This document shows positions 52,301 to 59,292 of a stretch of DNA of 64,000 nt, piece by piece. A program made the position numbers and the translations under genes. This stretch comes from Cryptosporangium phraense (lineage in GTDB: Bacteria; Actinomycetota; Actinomycetes; Mycobacteriales; Cryptosporangiaceae). Each line of letters begins with the position of its first letter. Positions within the stretch are counted from its first letter, which is position 1. The notes below the pieces were generated by a model, which made no database searches, was not told where the DNA came from, and saw only the letters and a program-made list of their open reading frames with translations. The DNA is taken from the NCBI RefSeq assembly GCF_006912135.1, contig NZ_VIRS01000035.1, positions 1-64,000 of the forward strand, given 5' to 3'.

Positions 52301-53449
52301 GCCGGTGTCGGCCACCAGGCGATCGGTGAGATCGCGGCTGACCCGGAGGCCGGCTCGCTCGGCCGGCTCCTCGATCACCGTGCGCAGCGCCTCGCTGGTG
52401 AGTGGCCTCAAAACGTACGTGCCGAGGTCGACCGAGGCGAACTCGGGACCGGACATCACCGTGGCCAGGTACTCCGCGCGCGCGGTGCCGAGCACCTGCA
52501 CGCGCCCTCCGGCGACCGCCGCCCGGATCGCGGCACCCAGCATGACCCGATCGTCGTGAGGAGTGCGGAGGAGAAGCTCCTCGAGCTGATCGAGCACCAG
52601 CAGCAGGCGCCGGCAGCCGTGCTCGTCCAGCAGGTCGTCGGTCAGGTCGAGTAGGCCGTCCGGCCCGGTGAGACGGGCCAGCAGCTCGCTGGGCTGCACG
52701 TCGGTGAGCGTGGCCAGCGATCGGGCCAGCGCGCGCAGGGCACTCACCCCGCCCTCCGGACCAACGACCGGCGCCACCAGCCAACCCTGTTCGCGGGCCA
52801 GCGCCGGAGCCACCCCGGCCCGTACCAGCGACGACTTACCGCACCCGGACGGCCCGACGACGATCAGGCCCGGCGTCAGCGGAACTGCGCGGAGCCGCTC
52901 GGACACCTCCTTGATCTCGACCGATCGCCCGCAGAAGACCGAGACTCGGCTGCTGTCGAAGGCCGCTAGCCCGGGATATGGCGAAAGGTCGTCCTCCCAG
53001 CCCCAACCGCCGACCGCGTCGAGCCGGGCCAGGGTCGCCGCGAGCCGGATCGCGGCGGGACCGTCGGCTTCGCGGGGAAAGTCCACGTACTGCACGGTCG
53101 ACGGAAGCAGCGGGTGAAGCGCGCCGGCCTCGAGTCGTACCGGAACGACGAGACATCCGCGTGACGCGGCCACCGCGATCTCGGCGGCACACCAGTTGGA
53201 TTCGGTGTACGCGGCCGAAAGCAGCGCGACGACGGCGTCGGCCCGTCGTAACTCCCGGTGGAGCCACGAGACCCAGTCCGCCCCGCCGGGCGTGCCCCCG
53301 ACCGGCTCGTCGGCCAGAAAGACCGTGTAGCCCAACCCGGCCAACCACTCGTGGATGCGGCCGGCCGCATCCCGATCGTCCGACGCGTGACTGACAAAGA
53401 CCCGCAACCCCACCCGAGCGCCCCGATCCCCCAACCGAGCTGTGTCCAC
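49319..53449 (-). CDS. TIR-NTPase-transmembrane-WD40 protein (candidate defence/STAND protein)
   Basis: 1376 residues. Order: TIR domain (about 15-135; FVSHASDD at 18-25, putative NADase Glu90 in SNWCAAEIA), an nSTAND1-like NTPase with Walker [12 protein letters not shown] (about 197-207) and Walker B LLLVLDQLEELL (282-293), a winged-helix-like region, one membrane helix (about 600-622, VLSLLLVVAVVVAGYAV), then about a dozen WD40 repeats (about 690-1345). GTG start, with GATAAT just upstream suggesting leaderless or near-leaderless expression. Known TIR-STAND proteins act in anti-phage or programmed-death signalling; here the function is inferred. The gene sits in an insertion within an otherwise conserved gene block. 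Confidence 0.88.
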   Translation of the reverse strand: MDTARLGDRGARVGLRVFVSHASDDRDAAGRIHEWLAGLGYTVFLADEPVGGTPGGADWVSWLHRELRRADAVVALLSAAYTESNWCAAEIAVAASRGCLVVPVRLEAGALHPLLPSTVQYVDFPREADGPAAIRLAATLARLDAVGGWGWEDDLSPYPGLAAFDSSRVSVFCGRSVEIKEVSERLRAVPLTPGLIVVGPSGCGKSSLVRAGVAPALAREQGWLVAPVVGPEGGVSALRALARSLATLTDVQPSELLARLTGPDGLLDLTDDLLDEHGCRRLLLVLDQLEELLLRTPHDDRVMLGAAIRAAVAGGRVQVLGTARAEYLATVMSGPEFASVDLGTYVLRPLTSEALRTVIEEPAERAGLRVSRDLTDRLVADTGSGEALPLLAFTLARLARDTSRGDELSTTSYERMGGVRGALSDQAETAIARATGITGRSRDEIVAILVDRLVHLDPEDRPTRRRADRSVLAPESAQVLDHFVDARLVSTSVDRSDTPATWYGVTHEALFTAWPPLDAAIRERAQALRAQQNADRAAQIWRRNDRQAADLWDGNRLAAALRDLGVRTGRRRMETQLELAVDTREFLSASVRRERFRRGRIAGVLSLLLVVAVVVAGYAVTQQLAAQRQQQIVESQRLAAVSRELFTRADSALAYDPVTALKLGVAARQISPDIESAVSLSVLMRRTALIGSIPAAGPNGSLGVAYRPDGRMLAETSYDPKVGLRLWDVSRPGRPTLLATLAIAAQTRPAVSHDGTFIALGFDHGVDERRVALIDVRDPRHPRTTSIVPIPPDNVIEGVAVSPDDRYLAAYAGKAVTLWDIAQPTAPVRVATLPSDAKVESIYTATGAVQFSHSGRLLAVGGDGTGVRLWDLADPRHPRGLGGFPGPSSEFNASDRVFAVEFSADDRRLAVGKADSTVDIWDVQRPGRPRLLTTLRGHSNTVASIVFVPHSDLMATGSLDQTVRLWELPAGRPVGVLRGSTSAVFQVAVNPAGTTLATSGSDTLFWDPRDPTPVGAMFRPTESQAAGSTGLFTVAALRDGVYAAGGSGRRIFYWTAEGLRSTRLRAIQEDPNENYFLVADFAVDRSGRRLAAIGSGGVVLWDASTPAAPVPGAFLPLVDTARLTGGDDVELSARGDLLAAAAADGHVLVWRVTDTSHATRIAVLPGSATHERLGTSAVAFSPDGRTLATLGEDKSFRLWRLSDPARPTLIRTTKTGDGNVSRLAFSPDGRLLAMTHDGQVILWSGTSWSQRIGTITNPAGPISEIAFSPDSRTLAAVGNGPTTKLYDVTNPADVPEIVALSGPTDGVTDVAFGLDGSTVVVTGRDTTSWVWNVRRQLHQYGEQVVPAACAAAAGGFSEQEWKETIRDLEYRPTCPR

Positions 53450-53535
53450 TCGGGATTATCGAGCGGCCACGCATGAGCCGGCGATCGGATGTTCATACCT
53501 TCCTTCGGTCGAGACCGACCTCCTACCCTGGTCAC

Positions 53536-54663
53536 ATGACCGGCAGGCGCGACGACGCGCCCCGGGACGACGCCCACCACAGCAGTGCGCCCGCCTATTG
53601 GGACGAACTGGACGAGTCTGGTGAGGCTTCCGTCCCGGGCACCGACGTGCTGAGTACGAGCGTCTGGGAGCAGGCACGGCCTCGCCGGCGGCGTCCGCCT
53701 GAGGAACGTCCGGACGACGAACCGGAAGCCGACGACGATGGCCAGCAACCGGAGACGGAGCAACCGACCTCGGTCGGCCGGCTGGAGGCCTGGGCCCGCG
53801 CCCGGTCGGCCCGCCTGCGCTTGATCGCCGCGGTCGCCGTCGGCCTCCTCCTCGGGGGCGCGGCCATCCACAGCTGGGACGCCGAGCAGGCGGCCGCCGA
53901 GCGTCGGGACCGGATCGTGCTCGGCGCGCGGGTCGCGCAGGACGCGGCCAGCAGCGCGAACTGGACCGGCGCGCGGCAGCCCTGGACGCTGCGGGTGGTG
54001 ATCTCGAACCTCGGGCCGACCGAGGTCCGGATCCGGGCCGCGCGCCTGGACGACTCGCGGTACCGGTCCGGGCTGCGGACGGTCAGCCAGGGCGTGAAGG
54101 TCAGGACCGGCCAGGAGACGTGGATCTCGATGGACGTCTCGCACTCGTGCGCCGGCCCGTTGAACGCACCGCGCAAGATCCTGCTGTCGGTGTCGATCGC
54201 GGGCCGGCCCGAACGGGACGTCGCGGTGACCCTGGCCGACGACAACACGCTGTTCGTGGACACCGCGCGGAACAAGTGCCAGGGGCCGGAGAGCGACTTC
54301 TGGACCAACGCCGAGCTGGCCGGCTCCCCGGCCGAGCTCCGGGACGAGATCGTGATCCCGTTACGGATCCGGCAGGAGAGCGACAGCGGTCTGGCGATCC
54401 GGGAGATCCGGACCGCGACGCCCGGCCTGTCGGTCGTGGCCGCGCCGCTGCCGGCCGGGTTCGTCGAGGACGTCACTCCGCGGATCACGCTGCGCTGGTC
54501 GGTCGCCGACTGCGGGCTGGCTCGGCGCCTCAACTACGCCGAGATCGCGGTCACCGCGACCGTTCAGCTGCGGTCGAGCGGTGAGTCGATCAAACCGACG
54601 GTCGTGCTGGACGCGAACGCCGTGCTGGCGATCGTCCGGTTCATCACCCGCAAGTGCGGCTGA
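53536..54663 (+). CDS. Hypothetical membrane-anchored protein
   Basis: 375 residues from the ATG at 53536, with TACCCT at 53524-53529 six bases upstream, so probably leaderless. A charged N-terminal tail of about 95 residues (Asp, Glu, Arg rich), a membrane helix (LRLIAAVAVGLLLGGAAI, about 95-115), and an extracellular part with beta-sandwich-like segments and four Cys (HSCAG, NKCQG, DCGLA, RKCG). No family recognised. Divergent from the TIR gene, 86 bp apart; partner role possible but unproven. Confidence 0.78.
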   Translation: MTGRRDDAPRDDAHHSSAPAYWDELDESGEASVPGTDVLSTSVWEQARPRRRRPPEERPDDEPEADDDGQQPETEQPTSVGRLEAWARARSARLRLIAAVAVGLLLGGAAIHSWDAEQAAAERRDRIVLGARVAQDAASSANWTGARQPWTLRVVISNLGPTEVRIRAARLDDSRYRSGLRTVSQGVKVRTGQETWISMDVSHSCAGPLNAPRKILLSVSIAGRPERDVAVTLADDNTLFVDTARNKCQGPESDFWTNAELAGSPAELRDEIVIPLRIRQESDSGLAIREIRTATPGLSVVAAPLPAGFVEDVTPRITLRWSVADCGLARRLNYAEIAVTATVQLRSSGESIKPTVVLDANAVLAIVRFITRKCG

Positions 54664-54672
54664 CGAACCGTC

Positions 54673-55035
54673 CTAATAGACCAGGGCCTGGGCGTTGTCG
54701 GCGAGGACCTCCTCGACGAAGACGGCCGCGCCGGCGATGCGGACGCCCGGCAGGACGTCGGCCTCCTCGATCGACCGGCGGGCCGCGCACTGGGTACAGA
54801 GGGTCACCCGACCGGTCGCGAGCAGCCCCGCGAGGAGGTCGGCCAGCGGAGCGGCGTGCGGTAGGTCGAACTCGGCGGCCCGGCCGGGCAGCGCGAACCA
54901 CGACGATTCGCCGGTGAGCCAGAGCGAGACGTCCGCGCCGGACGCGAGCGCGGTCGCGGCCACCGTGAACGCTTGTGCACAGCGTTCGGGAGCCTCGGCT
55001 CCAGCTGTCACCTTGACCACCAGTGAGCGGCTCAT
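54673..55035 (-). CDS. DsrE family protein
   Basis: 120 residues, DsrE/DsrF-like alpha/beta fold: LVVKVTAGAEAPERCAQAFTVAATALASGADVSLWLTGESSW. Cys residues are at TLCTQCAARRSI and ERCAQ; the first pair resembles the sulfur-relay site of family members. Such genes often occur beside the sulfurtransferase-DUF1416 pair, here separated from it by the TIR insert. Possible sulfur carrier. Confidence 0.85.
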   Translation of the reverse strand: MSRSLVVKVTAGAEAPERCAQAFTVAATALASGADVSLWLTGESSWFALPGRAAEFDLPHAAPLADLLAGLLATGRVTLCTQCAARRSIEEADVLPGVRIAGAAVFVEEVLADNAQALVY

Positions 55036-55114
55036 GAGCAGACCTTAGGGCGCGGGAGGAATCCGTGCTGTACCCGACACCGCTGGTACCGGCCGGGCGC
55101 CCTAGACTCGGGGC

Positions 55115-55216
55115 GTGCTCGAGACTTTCTTCCTGGTGCTGCTGATCGCGGCCTTCGCCATCATCGCGTGGTTCGGGGTCTACGTCGTGTACCGCCTCTA
55201 CCAGGGTCAGCGCTGA
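55115..55216 (+). CDS. 33-residue single-helix membrane protein
   Basis: GTG start, reading MLETFFLVLLIAAFAIIAWF then GVYVVYRLYQGQR and TGA. One membrane helix followed by a basic end. TAGACT at 55103-55108 lies six bases before the GTG, so the gene looks leaderless. The stop is two bases before the GTG of the nitrobindin gene, which suggests translational coupling. Too short for normal gene calls; conservation not tested. Confidence 0.6.
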   Translation: MLETFFLVLLIAAFAIIAWFGVYVVYRLYQGQR

Positions 55217-55218
55217 CC

Positions 55219-55758
55219 GTGACGGATCCGGCCGGCTACCCGTACGAGGAGACGCACGATCTCCGCAGCGGACCCAACCTGCACGAGTCGCTGCTCGGGC
55301 TGCTCCCGTACGTCGGGGTGTGGCGTGGCACCGGCAAGGGCGGTTACCCGGGCATCGAGGACTTCGACTACGCCCAGGAGGTGCGATTCAGCCACGACGG
55401 CCGGCCGTTCCTGGCCTACGAGGCGCGGTCCTGGATCATCGACGCCGAGGGGCGGCCGATTCGGCCGGGCGCGCGCGAGACCGGGTGGTGGCGCGTGCAG
55501 TCCGACGAAGACACGGTCGAGGTGCTGCTCGCGCACCCGACGGGGTTCGTCGAGGTGTACGTGGGGTCGATCGACGGGCTGAAGGTGGAGCTGAGCACCG
55601 ATGCCGTGGTGCGGACGGCGACCGCCAAGGAAGTCTCGGCGAATCACCGGTTGTACGGGATCGTCGAGGGCGATCTGCTCTATGCGGTGGACATGGCCGC
55701 GATGGGCCACGATCTGACCCCGCACATGTCCGCGCGACTCAAGCGCATCGCGGGCTGA
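55219..55758 (+). CDS. FABP/nitrobindin family heme-binding protein
   Basis: 179 residues from the GTG at 55219. Beta-barrel with the nitrobindin motif GVWRGTGKGGYP near residue 30 and the C-terminal block LLYAVDMAAMGHDLTPHMSARLKR, whose His is the likely heme ligand. Ferric nitrobindins can isomerise peroxynitrite. Corresponds to Rv0813c of M. tuberculosis and its neighbour order. No signal peptide. Confidence 0.9.
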   Translation: MTDPAGYPYEETHDLRSGPNLHESLLGLLPYVGVWRGTGKGGYPGIEDFDYAQEVRFSHDGRPFLAYEARSWIIDAEGRPIRPGARETGWWRVQSDEDTVEVLLAHPTGFVEVYVGSIDGLKVELSTDAVVRTATAKEVSANHRLYGIVEGDLLYAVDMAAMGHDLTPHMSARLKRIAG

Positions 55759-55791
55759 GTGCTTTCGTTCTGGGCGGGCCGCCCACAGGGC

Positions 55792-55864
55792 AAATAAAAG
55801 CCCCCCGGGCTACTTCTCGCGTATTACCGCGAGGCTGGTCGGACAATGCCAGCAGCCCGAGGGG
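55792..55864 (-). terminator. Branched terminator-like structure with T-run on the left strand
   Basis: Closing stem: 55864-55854 pairs with 55811-55801 (CCCCTCGGGCT with AGCCCGGGGGG, eleven pairs including one G-U), enclosing hairpins CTGG/CCAG (55849-55852 with 55835-55838) and CTCGCG/CGCGAG (55828-55833 with 55816-55821). Leftward, the stem is followed directly by CTTTTATTT (55800-55792). Looks like the end of a structured transcript; see the RNA entry. Confidence 0.7.
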
Positions 55865-56008
55865 TCGGTGGTTACCTTGGTTTGCCTCACCGCCGTCTCA
55901 CGTGCACTAGGCGACGGTTCGGACCGGAGTCCGTTGAGATGCGGCTAGGAAGTAGCCACCTCACGAGTCCGATAAGTATTCAACTTTGGACCACCTCCCC
56001 TCTCGTGT
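55795..56008 (-). ncRNA. Candidate structured small RNA (about 210 nt)
   Basis: No ORF fits. Leftward, TTGCCG (56043-56038), a 17-bp spacer and TAAATT (56020-56015) resemble a -35/-10 promoter, giving a start near 56008. The transcript would contain a hairpin GGCTA-CTTCC-TAGCC, a CGGAC-TCCG-GTCCG hairpin enclosed in a longer CCGC-A-TCTCA/TGAGA-C-GGCGG pairing, and the branched terminator above. An alternative is that it is the long 3' untranslated region of the pabC-like gene. No Rfam family is recognised by eye. Confidence 0.55.
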
Positions 56009-56045
56009 AGCCCAAATTTACGTCGGCTCCCGGAAGTCGGCAACG

Positions 56046-56891
56046 TTATTTAGACGGGAATCCGAGGAGCTCCTGGACGCCCGGGGTGAGGCCCTTCTCG
56101 CCGATGGGCTTGCCGTCGAGCTGGACGATCCGGGCCGCCCCCCGCACGCTCGAACAGAGCCAGGCCTCGTCCGCCGCGTACAGGTCGTCGAGCTGGATGC
56201 GCCGGCGATCGGCGCTGAGCCCCAGCTCGCCGGCCCGGTCGAGCAGGTAGTTCACGGTCGTCCCGGCCAGGATCCCGGTATCGACCGGCACCGTGCACAG
56301 CGCGCCGCCGGCCGCCCAGACGACGGTCGCGGTCGGCGCCTCCAGCACGGACCCCTCGGACGAGACCAGCAGCGCGTCGTCGGCACCGGCCGCGGCCGCG
56401 TGCCGGAGCGCGGCCATGTTCACCGCGTACGAGAGCGTCTTCGCGCCCCCGAGCAGCCAGGGGGCGCCGGCCCGCACGTCGGCCGACACGCCCAGCGTCA
56501 CCGACACGACCGCGATGCCGTCGCGCCGGCCGGCCCGCTGAGCCGGGGAGACGTCGAACATCGTCGCGAAGACGGTCGGCTCGTCCGCGCCCTCGGGACC
56601 GCGGGTGCAGACGACCTTGACCGCGACCTCCTCGTCGTCGTGGGCGTCGGTCAGGACCTGATCGACGAGCTCGGCGAGCGCGGCCGCCGGAGGGAGGTCG
56701 ATGCCCAGGATCCGGGCCGAGCCCTCCATCCGGGCCAGGTGCTCGTCGAGCTGCCAGGGTGTGCCGTAACGGACGTGGATGGTCTCGAACATGCCGTCGC
56801 CGCGGGTGAGGCCGGCGTCGTCAGCACGGGCAATGGGGGTGTCGACCGGGAGTACTCCGCGGCCGAGCACAGCGAGCGCACGGTTAGCCAT
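56046..56891 (-). CDS. Aminodeoxychorismate lyase (PLP class IV aminotransferase fold)
   Basis: 281 residues from the ATG at 56891. PLP fold type IV: catalytic Lys in WLLGGAKTLSYAVNM, cofactor-binding Glu region LLVSSEGSVLEAPTATVVW, and TGILAGTTVNYLLDRAGELG. Converts aminodeoxychorismate to p-aminobenzoate for folate synthesis in PabC-type members; a branched-chain or D-amino-acid aminotransferase is the alternative. Position matches Rv0812. Divergent from fur with only 22 bp between starts. Confidence 0.86.
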   Translation of the reverse strand: MANRALAVLGRGVLPVDTPIARADDAGLTRGDGMFETIHVRYGTPWQLDEHLARMEGSARILGIDLPPAAALAELVDQVLTDAHDDEEVAVKVVCTRGPEGADEPTVFATMFDVSPAQRAGRRDGIAVVSVTLGVSADVRAGAPWLLGGAKTLSYAVNMAALRHAAAAGADDALLVSSEGSVLEAPTATVVWAAGGALCTVPVDTGILAGTTVNYLLDRAGELGLSADRRRIQLDDLYAADEAWLCSSVRGAARIVQLDGKPIGEKGLTPGVQELLGFPSK

Positions 56892-56913
56892 GGCCCTGAA
56901 TACCATGGGGGCC
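56892..56913. promoter_or_regulatory. Overlapping divergent leaderless promoters for pabC-like gene and fur
   Basis: The 22-bp gap holds TATTCA (left strand, 56902-56897) five bases before the lyase ATG and TACCAT (right strand, 56901-56906) seven bases before the fur ATG at 56914. The two -10 hexamers share two bases, so simultaneous use is unlikely. An alternative fur ATG at 56905 would destroy this geometry. Confidence 0.5.
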
Positions 56914-57369
56914 ATGGCGCTTCCGTCCCTGACCGACGCGCTGCGGTCCCGAGGCCTCCGGATGACCGTGCAGCGCCAGCTCGTCATGGAGGCCGTGGAG
57001 AAGCTCGGCCACGCCACCTCCGAGCAGGTCCACGCCGAGGTGACGAAGACCGCCGCCGGCCTGAACCTGACGACGGTCTACCGGACGCTGGAGCTGCTCG
57101 AAGAGATCGGGCTGGTGCGGCACACGCACCTGATCGACACCGCGACCACCTATCACCTCGCCGCCGACCAGCACATCCACCTCGTCTGCCGGAACTGCCG
57201 GACGGTGACCGAGGCCCCGACCGGGATGCTGACCGACCTGGCGACCCGCCTGTCCGACGAGCGCGGCTTCACGATGGACGTGGGGCACGTCGCACTGTTC
57301 GGCATGTGCGGGAATTGCTGCGACGCCGGCACTGCTGCACCTGCTGGAGTCCCCAACCCGGAGGTGTAG
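56914..57369 (+). CDS. Fur family metal- or peroxide-responsive regulator
   Basis: 151 residues from the ATG at 56914. N-terminal winged helix (LRMTVQRQLVMEAVEKLGHATSEQVHAEV, LNLTTVYRTLELLEEIGLV) and C-terminal dimerisation domain with YHLAADQHIHLVCRNCRTVTEA and two CxxC pairs (CRNC, CGNC) for structural zinc. Cannot be assigned to Fur, Zur or PerR from these residues alone. Three bp before the ygfZ-like gene, so they form an operon. Confidence 0.9.
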   Translation: MALPSLTDALRSRGLRMTVQRQLVMEAVEKLGHATSEQVHAEVTKTAAGLNLTTVYRTLELLEEIGLVRHTHLIDTATTYHLAADQHIHLVCRNCRTVTEAPTGMLTDLATRLSDERGFTMDVGHVALFGMCGNCCDAGTAAPAGVPNPEV

Positions 57370-57371
57370 TC

Positions 57372-58355
57372 GTGAGTCTTCGTGCCGGTGCCGTGATGGC
57401 CGACGGGCCCGACGCCGGGGTGGCGGCCCACTACGGCGACCCGTTCCGGGAGCAGCGGCTGCTCAGCGAGGACGTCGGGGTCGTCGACCGGAGCCACCGC
57501 GGGGTCGTCGCGGTGCCGGGGGTCGACCGGCTGAGCTGGCTGCACAGCCTCACGTCGCAGCACGTGTCGGCGCTACCGGCGTGGAGCGGCACCGAGGCGC
57601 TGATCCTGTCGCCGCACGGCCACGTCGAACACCATTTGCAGGTGGCCGACGACGGCGAGACCACCTGGCTGGACGTCGAGCCGGGAACGGCCGACGACCT
57701 GACCACCTACCTGCAGAAGATGGTCTTCATGATGCGGGTCGAGCCGGCCGACGTGTCGGCCGAGTGGGCGGTGTTGTCGGTGGTGGGCCCGAACGCTTCG
57801 GCGGCGGTCGGCCGGCTGGGCGTCGACCTGCCCGCGGAGCCGTACGGGGTGGCCGCGCTGCCCGACGGCGGGCTGGTGCGCCGGACGTCGTTCCCGGGCG
57901 CGGACCTGCTCGTTCCCCGGGCCGCGCTGGACGCGACCGTCGACCGGCTGAACGCTCCGCTGGCCGGCGTGTGGGCGTACGAGGCGCTCCGGGTCGCCGA
58001 TCGGCGTCCGCGGCTGGGGTTCGAGACCGATCACCGGACGATCGTCCAGGAGCCGGAGTGGGTCCCGACCGCCGTGCACCTGGAGAAGGGCTGCTACCGC
58101 GGCCAGGAGACGGTGGCCCGGGTCCACAACCTCGGGCGTCCGCCGCGCCGGATGGTGCTGCTGCACCTCGACGGCGTCAGCGACGAGCTGCCCGCCCAGG
58201 GCACGCCGATCACGCTGGGCGACCGTCCGGTCGGCTTCGTCGGCACCGCGGTGCGTCACTTCGAGTTCGGTAACATCGCGCTGGGCCTGATCAAGCGTTC
58301 GACCGCCGACGACGCCGACCTGCGCATCGGCGAGACCCGCGCAGCGATCGACTGA
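57372..58355 (+). CDS. ygfZ: YgfZ/GcvT family folate-binding Fe-S maintenance protein
   Basis: 327 residues, GTG preceded by GGAGGTG. GcvT-like fold with the YgfZ signature KGCYRGQE near residue 238 (Cys-containing, K-G-C-Y-x-G-Q-E) and LHSLTSQHVSALP at the N-terminus. Helps assemble or repair Fe-S proteins with tetrahydrofolate. Sits where Rv0811c does in M. tuberculosis. Co-transcribed with a Fur regulator, which is consistent with iron or oxidative stress control. Confidence 0.9.
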   Translation: MSLRAGAVMADGPDAGVAAHYGDPFREQRLLSEDVGVVDRSHRGVVAVPGVDRLSWLHSLTSQHVSALPAWSGTEALILSPHGHVEHHLQVADDGETTWLDVEPGTADDLTTYLQKMVFMMRVEPADVSAEWAVLSVVGPNASAAVGRLGVDLPAEPYGVAALPDGGLVRRTSFPGADLLVPRAALDATVDRLNAPLAGVWAYEALRVADRRPRLGFETDHRTIVQEPEWVPTAVHLEKGCYRGQETVARVHNLGRPPRRMVLLHLDGVSDELPAQGTPITLGDRPVGFVGTAVRHFEFGNIALGLIKRSTADDADLRIGETRAAID

Positions 58356-58572
58356 TCACCGTCCCGAAAACGTGAACGTTAGTCTCAAATACCGGCCGCT
58401 CCACAGGAGTTTGTAGCTGGAATGTGACTGTTTCGGCATTGCATCTGTGCCATTTGCCGCTGCAAAGCGCTCCGGATGACACGCCGTCGTGCCAGGATGC
58501 TCCCCAACGCGGTGGGCAACTTCCCCACACTGACTGGCCTGCGAAATCCGCGCCGTGCGAAGGAGCAGAGGC

Positions 58573-59199
58573 ATGACGGATGTCGTACCAGGAGGGAAAC
58601 GGCGGTTGGACCGGGTGCTCGGCCCGGATTATCTCGACGACCTGGCCGACCTCCGGACGTCGGTGGTGCGCCATCGCCGTGACGAGGCGCTGGCCGAGCT
58701 CGACGAGCTGAGCCGGCTCGGGCACCAGCTGGACGAGCGGATCGCGATGGTCACCGCCGAGCAGCGCAGGCGGGCGGCGATCGCGTTCGACGCGGCCGTG
58801 GCCACCGACCCGGGCGAGGGCGGGAGCGTCGGCGTCGAGGTCCCGGCCGAGGACGCCTCCGCCGACGAGCAGCCGTCCGGCGGCCGGCTGGCCCGCGTGT
58901 TCCGGCTCCGGGCCGACTCCGACGGCCCGCCCACCCATCGCCGCCGGAGACGGGTGGAGCGCCTGGTCGCCGATGTCGACCTGGCGGACGTCGGCCGGCG
59001 GACCGATGACGAGCTCTCCCGGGTGCTGCGGACGTTCCGGCACGAGCGCAGGCAGGTCACCGACGTGTCGGGCCGCGTCCGCGCGGTGATCGACCGGTGC
59101 GGCGACGAGTTGGGACGGCGACGGGTGGCGCCGATGGGCGCCCGCCCGGCAGAGGAGCCCGAACCAGCCCCTGATGGCGTCCTCAGGGTACGTCCCTGA
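58573..59199 (+). CDS. RsiG/AmfC-like coiled-coil protein
   Basis: 208 residues from the ATG at 58573 (AAGGAGC upstream). Two long helices of the RsiG type (about 35-75: LAELDELSRLGHQLDERIAMVTAE; about 145-180: HERRQVTDVSGRVRAVID) separated by an acidic/Arg-rich linker. In Streptomyces RsiG, c-di-GMP-bound, holds sigma WhiG inactive; its E-x3-S-x2-R-x3-Q-x3-D motif is not intact in either helix here. Could be an anti-sigma that no longer binds the dinucleotide, or a different helical protein. No sigma WhiG gene is in view. Confidence 0.5.
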   Translation: MTDVVPGGKRRLDRVLGPDYLDDLADLRTSVVRHRRDEALAELDELSRLGHQLDERIAMVTAEQRRRAAIAFDAAVATDPGEGGSVGVEVPAEDASADEQPSGGRLARVFRLRADSDGPPTHRRRRRVERLVADVDLADVGRRTDDELSRVLRTFRHERRQVTDVSGRVRAVIDRCGDELGRRRVAPMGARPAEEPEPAPDGVLRVRP

Positions 59200-59292
59200 A
59201 CTGACCCTGAAGTGCTAGCTGAGCGCTTGCAGGTGCTAGCGCGACCGGCCTACCGTGGGATCACTGGACGTCGTTCTTCGAGAGGACCGGCA

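Noticed and set aside
49319-55035. Insert considered as a mobile element
   Set aside because: No integrase, transposase, flanking direct repeats or tRNA gene seen; only the gene order suggests insertion.
55792-55864. Branched stem considered as a tRNA
   Set aside because: No anticodon arm, no T-loop GTTCGA-type sequence and no CCA-type acceptor; stem layout is a three-way junction with a T-run.
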